Positions 43,151-52,078 of a stretch of 64,000 nucleotides of DNA are shown piece by piece. Position numbers and translations under genes: made by a program. Each line of letters begins with the position of its first letter. The stretch's first letter is position 1. Source of the stretch: Bacillota bacterium (GTDB lineage Bacteria; Bacillota; Bacilli; Paenibacillales; Paenibacillaceae); assembly GCA_023391635.1 (NCBI GenBank), contig JAEWAQ010000009.1, positions 9,690 through 73,689 on the forward strand, read 5' to 3'. Below the pieces are notes generated by a model. It saw nothing but the letters and a program-made list of their open reading frames with translations. It searched no databases and was not told the origin of the DNA.

Positions 43151-44266
43151 GTGTACAAACAGGAGCTGTCTCCGGAAGACTTATTGAAAATCATATTCGA
43201 TTATACCGCGAAGATCGCCAGCGAGACAGAGCTCAGGCGCGTGCTCGTGCTGATGGCGAACATGGGCCGGGAGATGATCCTCTCAGACAGGTGCACGGTG
43301 TGGCTCATCGACGAAGTTCGCGGAGAGCTGTATACGACGGTCGCCCACGGCGTCGACGAGATCCGCATTCCGTACGGCACCGGGTTGGTCGGGACGGCCA
43401 TCACGACGGGCGAGTCGATCATCATCAAGGACGCTTACAGCGACCCTCGCCATAATGCGGATAACGACCGCAAGACTGGCTATCATACGAAATCGATCAT
43501 CACCGTTCCGTTCCGCAACAACGATGGCGAAATCATCGGAGCCTACCAAGCTGTGAACAAGCTGACGAAAGTCGATTATTTTACCGAGCGCGATCTCGAA
43601 TTGTTGTCGCTCGCGGCATCGTATGCAGGCAAGTCGCTCGAATCCGTCATGCTGCACCAGGAGATCGTCGACACGCAGCGGGAGATCATTTCCACGATGG
43701 GCGAGATCGGCGAAATCCGGTCCAAGGAGACCGGCAACCACGTCAAGCGCGTTGCGGAATATTCTTATGTGATCGCATTGGGTCTGGGCATGGATGCGTC
43801 GGAGGCGGATGCGCTGCGCACCGTGTCGCCGATGCATGACATCGGCAAAGTCGCGATTCCCGACGCCGTGCTGAACAAGCCGGGCAAGCTGACGGGCGAG
43901 GAGTATGATATCATCAAGTCCCACACGAAGATCGGTCACCAACTGCTTAAAGGATCCAAGCGGAAGCTGCTCAGCGCGGCGGCGATCGTGGCGGAACAGC
44001 ATCATGAAAAATGGGACGGCAGCGGGTATCCGAACGGACTCAGCGGTGAGAACATTCATATATACGGCCGCATCACCGCGGTCGCGGACGTATTCGATGC
44101 ACTGAGCGCCGAGCGGGTGTACAAGGCCGCCTGGCCGATTGAGAAGATCGAATCGCTGTTCCGCGAAGAGCGCGGCCGGCACTTCGACCCGCAGGTCGTG
44201 GACGTGTTTTTCCGCGAGCTGCCCAAGCTGCTGGAGATTAGAAACAGGCTGACGGACGTGGAATAA
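43151..44266 (+). CDS. GAF and HD-GYP domain protein (c-di-GMP phosphodiesterase type)
   Basis: Cytoplasmic signalling protein, 371 residues. A GAF sensor domain covers about 25-175 (CTVWLIDEVRGELYTTVAHG, SIITVPFRNNDGEIIGAYQ). A helical linker leads to an HD-GYP domain (about 190-365) with the metal motif HDIGKVAIPD, HHEKWDGSGYP containing the GYP-type signature, and ADVFDALSAERVYK. HD-GYP proteins hydrolyse cyclic di-GMP. The GTG at 43151 lies 7 nt after AAGGAGT; a longer frame from 42995 is not supported. Terminator at 44275. Confidence 0.9.
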   Translation: MYKQELSPEDLLKIIFDYTAKIASETELRRVLVLMANMGREMILSDRCTVWLIDEVRGELYTTVAHGVDEIRIPYGTGLVGTAITTGESIIIKDAYSDPRHNADNDRKTGYHTKSIITVPFRNNDGEIIGAYQAVNKLTKVDYFTERDLELLSLAASYAGKSLESVMLHQEIVDTQREIISTMGEIGEIRSKETGNHVKRVAEYSYVIALGLGMDASEADALRTVSPMHDIGKVAIPDAVLNKPGKLTGEEYDIIKSHTKIGHQLLKGSKRKLLSAAAIVAEQHHEKWDGSGYPNGLSGENIHIYGRITAVADVFDALSAERVYKAAWPIEKIESLFREERGRHFDPQVVDVFFRELPKLLEIRNRLTDVE

Positions 44267-44274
44267 TTCGCACC

Positions 44275-44318
44275 AAAGCACACCCCAAGCGTCTTACACG
44301 CTTAATGGGGTGTGCTTT
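44275..44318. terminator. Bidirectional terminator between HD-GYP and DUF4832 genes
   Basis: Perfect arms AAAGCACACCCC and GGGGTGTGCTTT with an inner AAGCG/CGCTT pair. It serves the HD-GYP gene and, on the minus strand, the sugar-system operon ending at 44358. Confidence 0.9.
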
Positions 44319-44357
44319 ACTCACCAATTCAGATGGCTAAAAACGCTGAGCTGCCAC

Positions 44358-47042
44358 TCATACTGCAGTGATTTTCATCCAGTTGTAATTGATGTTCCCC
44401 CCGGCGTCTGTAAAATAAAGCCGGAATTTATGCGATCCTTCCGTCAGCAGGATCGTTTTCGATACGGTGATCCAGCTGCCGTTTGCATTTGGCGGGGTGA
44501 TTGTACCCGTTGCGTCGACTCCGTCGACCTCAAGACGGAACGATTGGATCCAGGTGGTCTGTACTCTGAAGTCGATCCTATACATCCCGCGACGGGGAAT
44601 GTAGACCGAATCGTATTCCAGGTTATCGTCAGTGTCGATGTAGCCGATGCCTGCAGCTGTTCCTCCGTCGTTGATCGTCATGACTTGAATATTCGTCTCA
44701 CCCGACGCGTCGGCGGAAGGCCTTGTAAAATCCTCCGCTTCAATCGTTTTCTCAAACGGCTCTTGCTTGGTGAATTTCATCCAGTTCAGGTTGATTCCGC
44801 CTCCTGCCTGGACAAGCACGAACTTGAAGGTGTGCGTTCCTTGCGTCAAGTTTATGGCTTTGGTCACTGTCGTCCAATTGTTATGCCCTTCCATGTTATC
44901 CATCACGATTGTTCCGGTCACATCCGTTCCGTCCACCTCGAGCCGGAACGATTGCTGGGGAAGCGAAGTGGCCACCCTGAACTCCGCTAAATACGTTCCC
45001 GTTTGCGGCACCTGAACGTCCCCGTAACTTAACCACTCGCCCGTCTGGTTGAAGCCGATGCCAGCCGTTCCATCCAGATCGTCGATCGTTATAATAAGCG
45101 GAGAAGCCGATTTGGCCGTGTAATCTTCGTTCTGGATCACAAAATCGTCCGGATCCTGTTTCGTAAAGGCGAACCAGTCGAAGTTAATGGCGCCTCCCGC
45201 GTCGGTCATGATCAATTTAACCGTGTGCCTGCCGGCGGACAAATTAACGTTGCGGGAAACGATCACATAATTACCCGAGCTTACCGGAGGAGTTATGACA
45301 TCCGTCACGTCTGCTCCGTCAACCTGCAGCTTGAACGATTGCTGCGCTCCGGTGGATACTCTAAAATCGACGGTATAGACGCCGCTGTGCGGAATTTCTA
45401 CATAATCGTACTCCGCCCAATCTCCCGTGTCGCTATATCCGATACAATGCTTGACGTTCAACGCACAATTCGTCATGATTTCAAATCCCGAGTAATTCGT
45501 GGTATCCTCAACTTCCACTTTAACGAATCCGCCCAGAGAAGGGGCCGTATACGCATCTTCGTTCGCGGCCACCGTCACAGTTCCGATTCTGTACATCTTG
45601 TTTTCTCCGTCAGTCATGGGCATCGCAATGGCCGGATTGCCCGCACCGTCAACCATTGCAACTTTCAAATCGTATGTCCCATGCGGAAGATTGGCGGGAA
45701 GGTTGAAGGTCGAATTCAGTTCATATACGTTCCATTTCTCCCAATGTGTCTGATCAAAGCCGTTATCTGCTGCACTCCACACCACATCGCCATTCGCAGC
45801 GTTCACAAAATAAACTTTTAACGGATGTTTGTCAATCAGCCTTCCTACGCCCTTGTTTATCCACGTTTGCGACAAGGTGAATGTACCCGAAGGTTCGACT
45901 TTGTCGTTATACATCGCCTTTGAAAGCACAAATCGGTAACCGACGTTTCTGGCCAGCTGTTGAAAATAACCGTTCCACTCCGCCATCAATCCGCCGTCGT
46001 CATAAGCTTCGTAGCCGGCGTTGTTGAACGTGCCGATATTGGTATGAATTCCGAGCGAATTATCGACGTAGCGTTGCTTGTTGGAGAGCATATAAAAATC
46101 GCTGTCCCATCGGGAGCCTTCGTATACGACCAAGTGATTCCGCCAGGAGTTTCTCATCAGCCAGGGCGTAAATTCGCTGCCGTACAAATTCCAGTCCCAT
46201 GCGCCGAAAACAGTGTTGGACCGGATCCCCCAGTCGGGATGGTTATCGAACGCATAATCGTAAGCCCAATGATATTTCCGTTGCTCATTCGTTTGTTCAT
46301 CAGGCGTTCCTTCAACGATTTGTCCCGCATCATGCATGATAAGCCTGGAATTCGGGAAAGCGTTGTCAAATATATCGATAATTGCCTCGAGCGTTTCACG
46401 CTGCTGGGTTCTGCTCTGCCACGGAAACCAGTCGGCGTTGTCCCATCCGCCCCATTCCCCGCACCTGGCTACAGCCGCAAGATCGACATAAGCGATGTCC
46501 GGATTTCCGTCATATCTGGCGCCAACCGCCGCAACGGCTTCCTGAAGCTCGGCCAGATATGTCGGGTCGTAATAATAGGGCTGCTTAAGCAAAGGGTTTT
46601 CGTTGATGAGCCGGTAAGGAATTCCTTTCACGTCCCACAGCCAAGTCGGCGCATAAGTTTGTCTGGGAGATTCATCCCCCTCGCTGAACTCCATGCGGAA
46701 GATGACCTTCCTCCCCTGGGACACGGCACTGGAAATCGCGGCGTCGAGCCGGGTCCAGACGAACTGATCGTCGGTCGGTTCAATATCCGACCAGCCGAAA
46801 TAAATCTGAACTAAATCCGTTTCTGCAGGGATGGTGCGATTGTTGATCAAATGCGTCATTCCATCATCATTGTAGGTCCAGTTCGGTTCGAAGATCATGC
46901 CGGCGTTCGGGTTGCCATGCAAAATTTCGTTCGTTTCCACGGGATACACGATCGTATTTGCCGCCGAAGCCTGAGTCAAGCCGAAGATCAATCCAAGAAC
47001 CAATACACTTAACGTCACTCCTGATTGCCATAAACGTTTCAA
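44358..47042 (-). CDS. Secreted DUF4832 protein with three CBM6-like modules
   Basis: Exported protein of 894 residues. Signal peptide (about res 1-28, ending SAANT) from a TTG start 9 nt after AAGGAGG. The N-terminal part (about 30-350) looks like a beta/alpha-barrel hydrolase: IYFGWSDIEPTDDQFVW resembles a GH42-like strand, and YVDLAAVARCGEWGGW carries a possible catalytic glutamate. A DUF4832 region follows (about 350-490; YNDKVEPSGTFTLSQTWINKG). Three CBM6-like beta modules follow (about 505-630, 640-755, 765-894), each with GDWAEYDYV/GEWLSYGDV/DNLEYDSV and a FRVxT...QSF(K/R)L(Q/E)VDG repeat. It probably binds and acts on a plant or fungal glycan; activity is unproven. Confidence 0.85.
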   Translation of the reverse strand: MKRLWQSGVTLSVLVLGLIFGLTQASAANTIVYPVETNEILHGNPNAGMIFEPNWTYNDDGMTHLINNRTIPAETDLVQIYFGWSDIEPTDDQFVWTRLDAAISSAVSQGRKVIFRMEFSEGDESPRQTYAPTWLWDVKGIPYRLINENPLLKQPYYYDPTYLAELQEAVAAVGARYDGNPDIAYVDLAAVARCGEWGGWDNADWFPWQSRTQQRETLEAIIDIFDNAFPNSRLIMHDAGQIVEGTPDEQTNEQRKYHWAYDYAFDNHPDWGIRSNTVFGAWDWNLYGSEFTPWLMRNSWRNHLVVYEGSRWDSDFYMLSNKQRYVDNSLGIHTNIGTFNNAGYEAYDDGGLMAEWNGYFQQLARNVGYRFVLSKAMYNDKVEPSGTFTLSQTWINKGVGRLIDKHPLKVYFVNAANGDVVWSAADNGFDQTHWEKWNVYELNSTFNLPANLPHGTYDLKVAMVDGAGNPAIAMPMTDGENKMYRIGTVTVAANEDAYTAPSLGGFVKVEVEDTTNYSGFEIMTNCALNVKHCIGYSDTGDWAEYDYVEIPHSGVYTVDFRVSTGAQQSFKLQVDGADVTDVITPPVSSGNYVIVSRNVNLSAGRHTVKLIMTDAGGAINFDWFAFTKQDPDDFVIQNEDYTAKSASPLIITIDDLDGTAGIGFNQTGEWLSYGDVQVPQTGTYLAEFRVATSLPQQSFRLEVDGTDVTGTIVMDNMEGHNNWTTVTKAINLTQGTHTFKFVLVQAGGGINLNWMKFTKQEPFEKTIEAEDFTRPSADASGETNIQVMTINDGGTAAGIGYIDTDDNLEYDSVYIPRRGMYRIDFRVQTTWIQSFRLEVDGVDATGTITPPNANGSWITVSKTILLTEGSHKFRLYFTDAGGNINYNWMKITAV

Positions 47043-47087
47043 TTCAATTTCCTCCTTTTTAAATTGCTCGGGAAGTGCTCGCCTCTT

Positions 47088-47900
47088 TCAGCCTTTTAAG
47101 CCGGATGTCGCGATTCCTGCAACAAAGTATTTCTGGGTGAAAAGAAACAGCGCGAAAATAGGCACCAACGCAAGAGTGGCCGCAGCCATCTGCATCGCAT
47201 AATTGTCCGCCTTCATCGTGGAGAACATGGAGATGCCGACGGTCAACATTTGTTTCCGAGTGTCCGTAATGAAGATGAATGGACCCGCGTAGTCGTTCCA
47301 TGCCCAAATGAAGCTGAAGATGATGACTGTAACCATCGCGGGAACGGCCAAAGGAAGAATGACCCTGTAAAATGTGCGGAAATGGCCGCAGCCGTCGATT
47401 GTGGCGGCTTCGCTCAGCTCGAAGGGCACGGTAAGCAAAAATTGCCTTAATAGAAACACGAGAAAAATGTCGAAGGAAGCCGGAAGGATGACCGCCCACA
47501 TGGTATCCGTCAAATAAAGAAATTTGTAAATGACATATCTTTGAATTAAAGTAACGTCCGACGGGACGATAATGACCGCCAGCATGGTCAGGAAAATGAA
47601 ATCCCTTCCTTTGAAGCGCAGCCTGGAAAAGCCGTACGCGGTGACAGCCGTCAGCGAGCTTTTGATCACAATCAGCAAAGCGGTCATCACAATCGAGTTG
47701 AAATACCATCGTACGAACATATACTTGTCCGCAAAAATTTCGGAATAATTATCCAGAAACAACGACTTGGGAATGAGTCGAACCGGATATTCGAACACCT
47801 CGCCCAGCGGTTTGAACGAGGACGACAACATGAACAGGAATGGAGAGATGAACAGCAGTCCGAACGCGCCCATCAGCAGCGTTTTTAATAATTTACCCAC
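47088..47900 (-). CDS. ABC sugar transporter permease (MalG type), second system
   Basis: Permease of 270 residues with six membrane segments and EAA loop SEAATIDGCGHFRTFYRVI, then LPLAVPAM. GTG 47900 lies 9 nt after GGAGGG and inside the end of the upstream permease gene (overlap about 16 bp), so they are coupled. It precedes the secreted DUF4832 gene by 45 bp. Confidence 0.92.
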   Translation of the reverse strand: MGKLLKTLLMGAFGLLFISPFLFMLSSSFKPLGEVFEYPVRLIPKSLFLDNYSEIFADKYMFVRWYFNSIVMTALLIVIKSSLTAVTAYGFSRLRFKGRDFIFLTMLAVIIVPSDVTLIQRYVIYKFLYLTDTMWAVILPASFDIFLVFLLRQFLLTVPFELSEAATIDGCGHFRTFYRVILPLAVPAMVTVIIFSFIWAWNDYAGPFIFITDTRKQMLTVGISMFSTMKADNYAMQMAAATLALVPIFALFLFTQKYFVAGIATSGLKG

Positions 47901-48778
47901 TTTTTTTGAGCCCTCCATATGAAGATCGTGACTGACATGATAATGAAAAGAAGGATCACGGACTGGGCGCATGCGTAACCGATTCGGAAATTGCCGAACG
48001 TTTCCTGGTACAGATTGATCGATATCGTTGTCGAGGCAGAGCCGGGCCCTCCTTGCGTCAGAACCTGAATCGGCCCGAAATTTTGCAGCGAAATGAGCAA
48101 TGCGCTGATCGTCAGAAAAAAGGTGGTCGGCGAGATCATAGGCAGCGTAATCCGGAGCAATCTTCTGAAGTACCCCGCGCCGTCCACCGTCGCGGCTTCA
48201 TACAGCTCGGAAGGAATGCCCTGCAAAGCCGCCAGGAAAGTGATCAGATTAAAGCCCAGGTTCTGCCAGGCGACGATCATGGCGATTGTCGGAAGCACGG
48301 TATGCATCCCTAGTAGCCACATAGGCGGATTGTCGATGCCCATCGCGCGCAGAAAGCTGTTTAATGGCCCTTCATGCACTTCCAGAATAATCGCCCAGAC
48401 GATAGCTATCGCCACTATATTGGAAACATAAGGCATGAACAGCATCAGGCGGATCCATTTGCGAAAATATAACTGGGCATTCACGGCGATGGCCAGAACC
48501 AGGCTGGATATCATAACTAGCGGAACGTAAGCGGCCGCGTAATAGGCACTTTTCTCGAACGATAGAAGAGCTTTCGCATCGTTAAAGAAGGTTGCATAGT
48601 TTTGCAGCCCAACGAAACGAAGATCGGAAATTTTCGTAATAAAAGAAAGATCCGTTAAGCTGAACAGCAGCGAGGACAGCAGCGGCGCAAAGTGAAAAAC
48701 GGCAAAGCCGACCAGAAACGGCAGAACGAACAGTACGCCGGCAGCCGCTTCCTTGCGGTGGATGCTCCGCATCCCCAT
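47885..48778 (-). CDS. ABC sugar transporter permease (MalF type), second system
   Basis: Permease of 297 residues, six membrane segments; the EAA loop reads LYEAATVDGAGYFRRLLRIT. The ATG at 48778 follows AAGGA by 10 nt; the ATG at 48784 is equally possible. The gene follows the binding protein gene after a GC-rich hairpin. With the preceding MalG-type gene it forms the channel; no ATPase gene is present here. Confidence 0.92.
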   Translation of the reverse strand: MGMRSIHRKEAAAGVLFVLPFLVGFAVFHFAPLLSSLLFSLTDLSFITKISDLRFVGLQNYATFFNDAKALLSFEKSAYYAAAYVPLVMISSLVLAIAVNAQLYFRKWIRLMLFMPYVSNIVAIAIVWAIILEVHEGPLNSFLRAMGIDNPPMWLLGMHTVLPTIAMIVAWQNLGFNLITFLAALQGIPSELYEAATVDGAGYFRRLLRITLPMISPTTFFLTISALLISLQNFGPIQVLTQGGPGSASTTISINLYQETFGNFRIGYACAQSVILLFIIMSVTIFIWRAQKKWVNY

Positions 48779-48817
48779 AATCATCCCATCCTTGCATCGA
48801 TTTGTCTTGGAAGCAAG

Positions 48818-48836
48818 GGGCGCTCGGAGCGCCCCC
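48818..48836 (-). promoter_or_regulatory. Intercistronic hairpin after the binding protein gene
   Basis: Near-perfect palindrome with arms GGGGCGCT and AGCGCCCC, located between the binding-protein stop and the permease start, the same placement as the hairpin at 41457. It lacks a T run, so it probably sets expression ratio rather than ending transcription. Confidence 0.6.
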
Positions 48837-48890
48837 AAACTTATGTCCGGTCAAACTCGAGACCAAACGGGCTGTGCACGGCCATGCCGA

Positions 48891-50291
48891 TTACGGCGCG
48901 GCCAACTGGTCTTCTTTTATCGCATTGTCCGCTTTTTCCTTGATCGCTTTCATGGTGTCCTCCAGGGACCGCTGCCCAATCGCGTAAAGCTCGCTTTCTT
49001 TGGGAATGATCGTGCCGTTGATTTGCGTCATGCCGGGACCGGTAATTTTCTCGTCCACAGCATCCAGCTTCGCGTCAAGGATGGAATCGATGATATCTTG
49101 CTCGGTTATCCCGTCTTCCGTCAAACCTACGATTGCGCCTTTGGCAATGTCCGCTAGCTGCGACGAATCAAGATCGACGCGGGCCGGAACTTTGCCGAAC
49201 GGCAGCGTATATTCCAGCTCGGCCAGCGCTTTGACGACCTCATAGGCCTCTTTGGCATGCTTTGTGTTTTTGCCCACTGCGTAACCGCCCATGACGCTTA
49301 GCGTTACTTTTTCCCCGGCTTCGACTTGAGGCATAATCGTTACTCCGAGCTTCCAATCCCGGGGATATGTCTTCTTGTCGACGCCCATCGCCAAAGCCCA
49401 GTTTCCGACGACCCACATCCCGTACTTGCCGTTCATAAACGCGTCGAACGGCAGTTTTTTGGACAAGAAGGTCAGCAGATCAGGCTGCACTTTGTGCACC
49501 GTACCCAGATCGGAGAAAAACTTCAGCGACTCCGCCCATGCCGGATCGTCCAAATTGGAAGTCCCGTCCTCCTTGTAGGCCGGCACCTTTTTTTGCTTCG
49601 CGGAAAGCGTGAAATAAATATCCCAATCCAGCATGTAGGATCCGTATATTCCTTTGTCCGGATCGGTCAGCTTCTGAGCGGTTTCCAGGTATTTCTCCCA
49701 TGTCCAAGTTCCTGGCTCAGGGTAAGGAATGCCGGCATTGTCGAACAGCGTCTTGTTGTACATGGTGACGTGAACGTCTTTGAAAGCCGGCAGGTTGTAA
49801 ATTTTACCGTCGAATTTCTTCAGGTTCGAGCCGTAAATTTCATCTGCATTGTATTTCTCTTCCGCAATCATATCGTCAAGCGGCAGCAGCACTTGAGCCG
49901 TTACATATTTTTGCGCGGTCGGGCCGTTCATGTACAGCACGTCGATATCCTCACCCGCCATCATGCTGATCAGCAGCTTCTTGTCGAATTCGACGGCATC
50001 CCCCGGTATAATAAGCGGCTCAACTTTGTAGCCTGTTTTCTCCATCGCGAGCTCCAGCAGCTTGACTCGATCTTCGCGGGCTGCGTCTTTGGCGGACATG
50101 GCGAATTTGAGCGTGACGTTCTTTTTTTCCGGCACGCTTGTCGTACTCTCCTGCGTCGGTGTCGACGTCGGAGCAGCGCCTTTCGATTCACCGCCGCCCG
50201 AATTTGAATTCGAGTTCGAACTGCACCCTGCGGCCAACGAGAACAACAACATGGCAGCCAGGAGTACCGCAATTCCTGTTTTCCTTCCCAT
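48891..50291 (-). CDS. Sugar-binding lipoprotein, second system
   Basis: Solute-binding family 1 lipoprotein of 466 residues. Lipobox LAAGC (cysteine about res 23), a Ser/Asn/Gly-rich linker (about 24-50), then a two-lobed binding fold (GIPYPEPGTWTWEKYLETA is typical). ATG 50291 follows AAGGTGG. It begins the transport part of the operon, 200 bp after the response-regulator gene, and is thought to deliver the glycan fragment made by the secreted protein at 44358. Confidence 0.92.
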   Translation of the reverse strand: MGRKTGIAVLLAAMLLFSLAAGCSSNSNSNSGGGESKGAAPTSTPTQESTTSVPEKKNVTLKFAMSAKDAAREDRVKLLELAMEKTGYKVEPLIIPGDAVEFDKKLLISMMAGEDIDVLYMNGPTAQKYVTAQVLLPLDDMIAEEKYNADEIYGSNLKKFDGKIYNLPAFKDVHVTMYNKTLFDNAGIPYPEPGTWTWEKYLETAQKLTDPDKGIYGSYMLDWDIYFTLSAKQKKVPAYKEDGTSNLDDPAWAESLKFFSDLGTVHKVQPDLLTFLSKKLPFDAFMNGKYGMWVVGNWALAMGVDKKTYPRDWKLGVTIMPQVEAGEKVTLSVMGGYAVGKNTKHAKEAYEVVKALAELEYTLPFGKVPARVDLDSSQLADIAKGAIVGLTEDGITEQDIIDSILDAKLDAVDEKITGPGMTQINGTIIPKESELYAIGQRSLEDTMKAIKEKADNAIKEDQLAAP

Positions 50292-50491
50292 TCGCTATAA
50301 CCACCTTTTGACTTTTTTTTGGGCTTGCAGGCCAATTATAAATAGAAATCCATGCGGACAACATGGATTCCATTTGCAAGTTATTGGTCATTCTTTTTCT
50401 TGTTGGACAAAGGTTCTACTGGAGAAGTGTACCCCCAGGTTAATTGCCGAAAATATTGTCGACAAGTTGTTCAATCATTTACTTATTTCTC

Positions 50492-52078
50492 TTACAGCCG
50501 CTGCTTCCTTATTTCCGTCGGGGCATTGCCGATAAATTTTTTGTAAACCCGGTTAAAGTAAAAGATATCGCTATAGCCAAGTTCCAGCGCGATTTCCGAT
50601 ATTCGCTTGTCCGTATGCCGGATCATGGAGTTCGCTCTCTCCATCTTCACTTGGAGCAAATAATCTTTGAAGTTCGTGCCGGTCTGTTCCTTGAATAACC
50701 TGCTAAAGTAGCTCTTGTTCATGTTGACCAGCTTGGAAACCTCCTCTAAAGTCAGCTTCCGGTCCACATGGGCTTCTATATAGTGCTTGGCTCGCAGTAT
50801 TTCGGAGCGGAACGCGTGAGCGTTCCTCATGTGATGGACGAGCAGCTCCAAATAAGCTTCGGCTTTCAGCATCAATTGATCGAGATGATCCGCTCGCTTC
50901 AGATCTTCATCCAGAGCCGTCATGCGGATCTGCCATCCGATTTCCCCTTTCGGCGTCTCGTCCTGTACGGCAATCAGCAGCAATCGGGTAAGCTCGCGTG
51001 CGAGCCGAGGTCGGATTCGGCGTTCCCGGACGCACCGGTTCCAATAAGCGAACGTTGCCGAAAGCTGCTCATATTGACAGTGCTTTGCTCCAAGAGACAG
51101 CTCTTTTTTAACCCCGATATAAAGCTCCCAAGCTTCATCGGATAAGAGGACCAGCTCGTCCTTGTTCCATAACCTTCCCGGTTCCGCATAAAAAAAGTGC
51201 TCCGCAACCGCCGGGATCCCGTTCAAAAGCTGCTTCATCTCCAAAAAAGAAGCGAAATGGACGTTGTAAACGATAGCTGTTGCGAGATTGAGATACTGCT
51301 GAAGCAGCCCTTGAATCTGTTCGGCAACATGACGCGTCCTGATCTGCTTCCCAGTCAAAATACAGACGTATACGGATGGATCATGAACGAACACCTCGCC
51401 CGGACCGTAATTCGCGGCCATTTCCTCAATGATGCTCGAGAGCGTATATACGAACAGTTCTTCATCCCCCTGGAACCTCCCCTCGATGACGGCTCTGCAG
51501 TTATCGACGTGAACGACAAACAAAGCTCCGCTCGGTTCGAACAGCTTTAACCGACTGTCTGTAATGAACTGGGATAACCGCTGCTCATCCATTTTTCCGT
51601 GAATAAGCTGATGGTAATACCTGCTTTTGATATTGGCCTTATGGTCATGAAGCGTCGATGACATCTTCAACATATCTTGCCGACTTTCCGCTTCTGCATT
51701 GATTTGTCCGCATACAGCGGCCAGAGACTCCAGAAGTTTGTCCGTTTCCATTGTCACCTTAAGGAAATAATCCGACGCCCCGCATTTTAACGCTTCTTTG
51801 ACCAGGTGAAAATCGTCATAGTTGCTCAGCACGATAAACTTGATCCCGCGCTGCAGCTCTTGAACTTGCCGGATCAATTGAATTCCGTCCATTCCAGGCA
51901 TCCGAATATCGGTAATGACGATATTCGGATGCAATTTCTCGATGAATGCGAGCGCCTGCGAGCCGTTCGCCGCTTCGCCGACTATTTGGAATCCGTTGCC
52001 CTCCCAATCGGCAGCCGCTTTCAGCCCCATCCTGACCAACGGCTCGTCATCGACAATCAATAACTTAAACATGGCCAT
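50492..52078 (-). CDS. AraC-type response regulator (YesN-like)
   Basis: Two-component response regulator of 528 residues. Receiver domain (res 1-120) with phosphoacceptor D in VITDIRMPGMDG (about res 55), then a long variable middle region, and a C-terminal AraC DNA-binding domain (about 425-525) with LTLEEVSKLVNMNKSYFSRLFKE split over the first HTH and ISEIALELGYSDIFYFNRVYKK over the second. ATG 52078 follows GGGGAGG. It overlaps the kinase gene by 14 bp and probably activates the transport genes just downstream. Confidence 0.92.
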   Translation of the reverse strand: MAMFKLLIVDDEPLVRMGLKAAADWEGNGFQIVGEAANGSQALAFIEKLHPNIVITDIRMPGMDGIQLIRQVQELQRGIKFIVLSNYDDFHLVKEALKCGASDYFLKVTMETDKLLESLAAVCGQINAEAESRQDMLKMSSTLHDHKANIKSRYYHQLIHGKMDEQRLSQFITDSRLKLFEPSGALFVVHVDNCRAVIEGRFQGDEELFVYTLSSIIEEMAANYGPGEVFVHDPSVYVCILTGKQIRTRHVAEQIQGLLQQYLNLATAIVYNVHFASFLEMKQLLNGIPAVAEHFFYAEPGRLWNKDELVLLSDEAWELYIGVKKELSLGAKHCQYEQLSATFAYWNRCVRERRIRPRLARELTRLLLIAVQDETPKGEIGWQIRMTALDEDLKRADHLDQLMLKAEAYLELLVHHMRNAHAFRSEILRAKHYIEAHVDRKLTLEEVSKLVNMNKSYFSRLFKEQTGTNFKDYLLQVKMERANSMIRHTDKRISEIALELGYSDIFYFNRVYKKFIGNAPTEIRKQRL

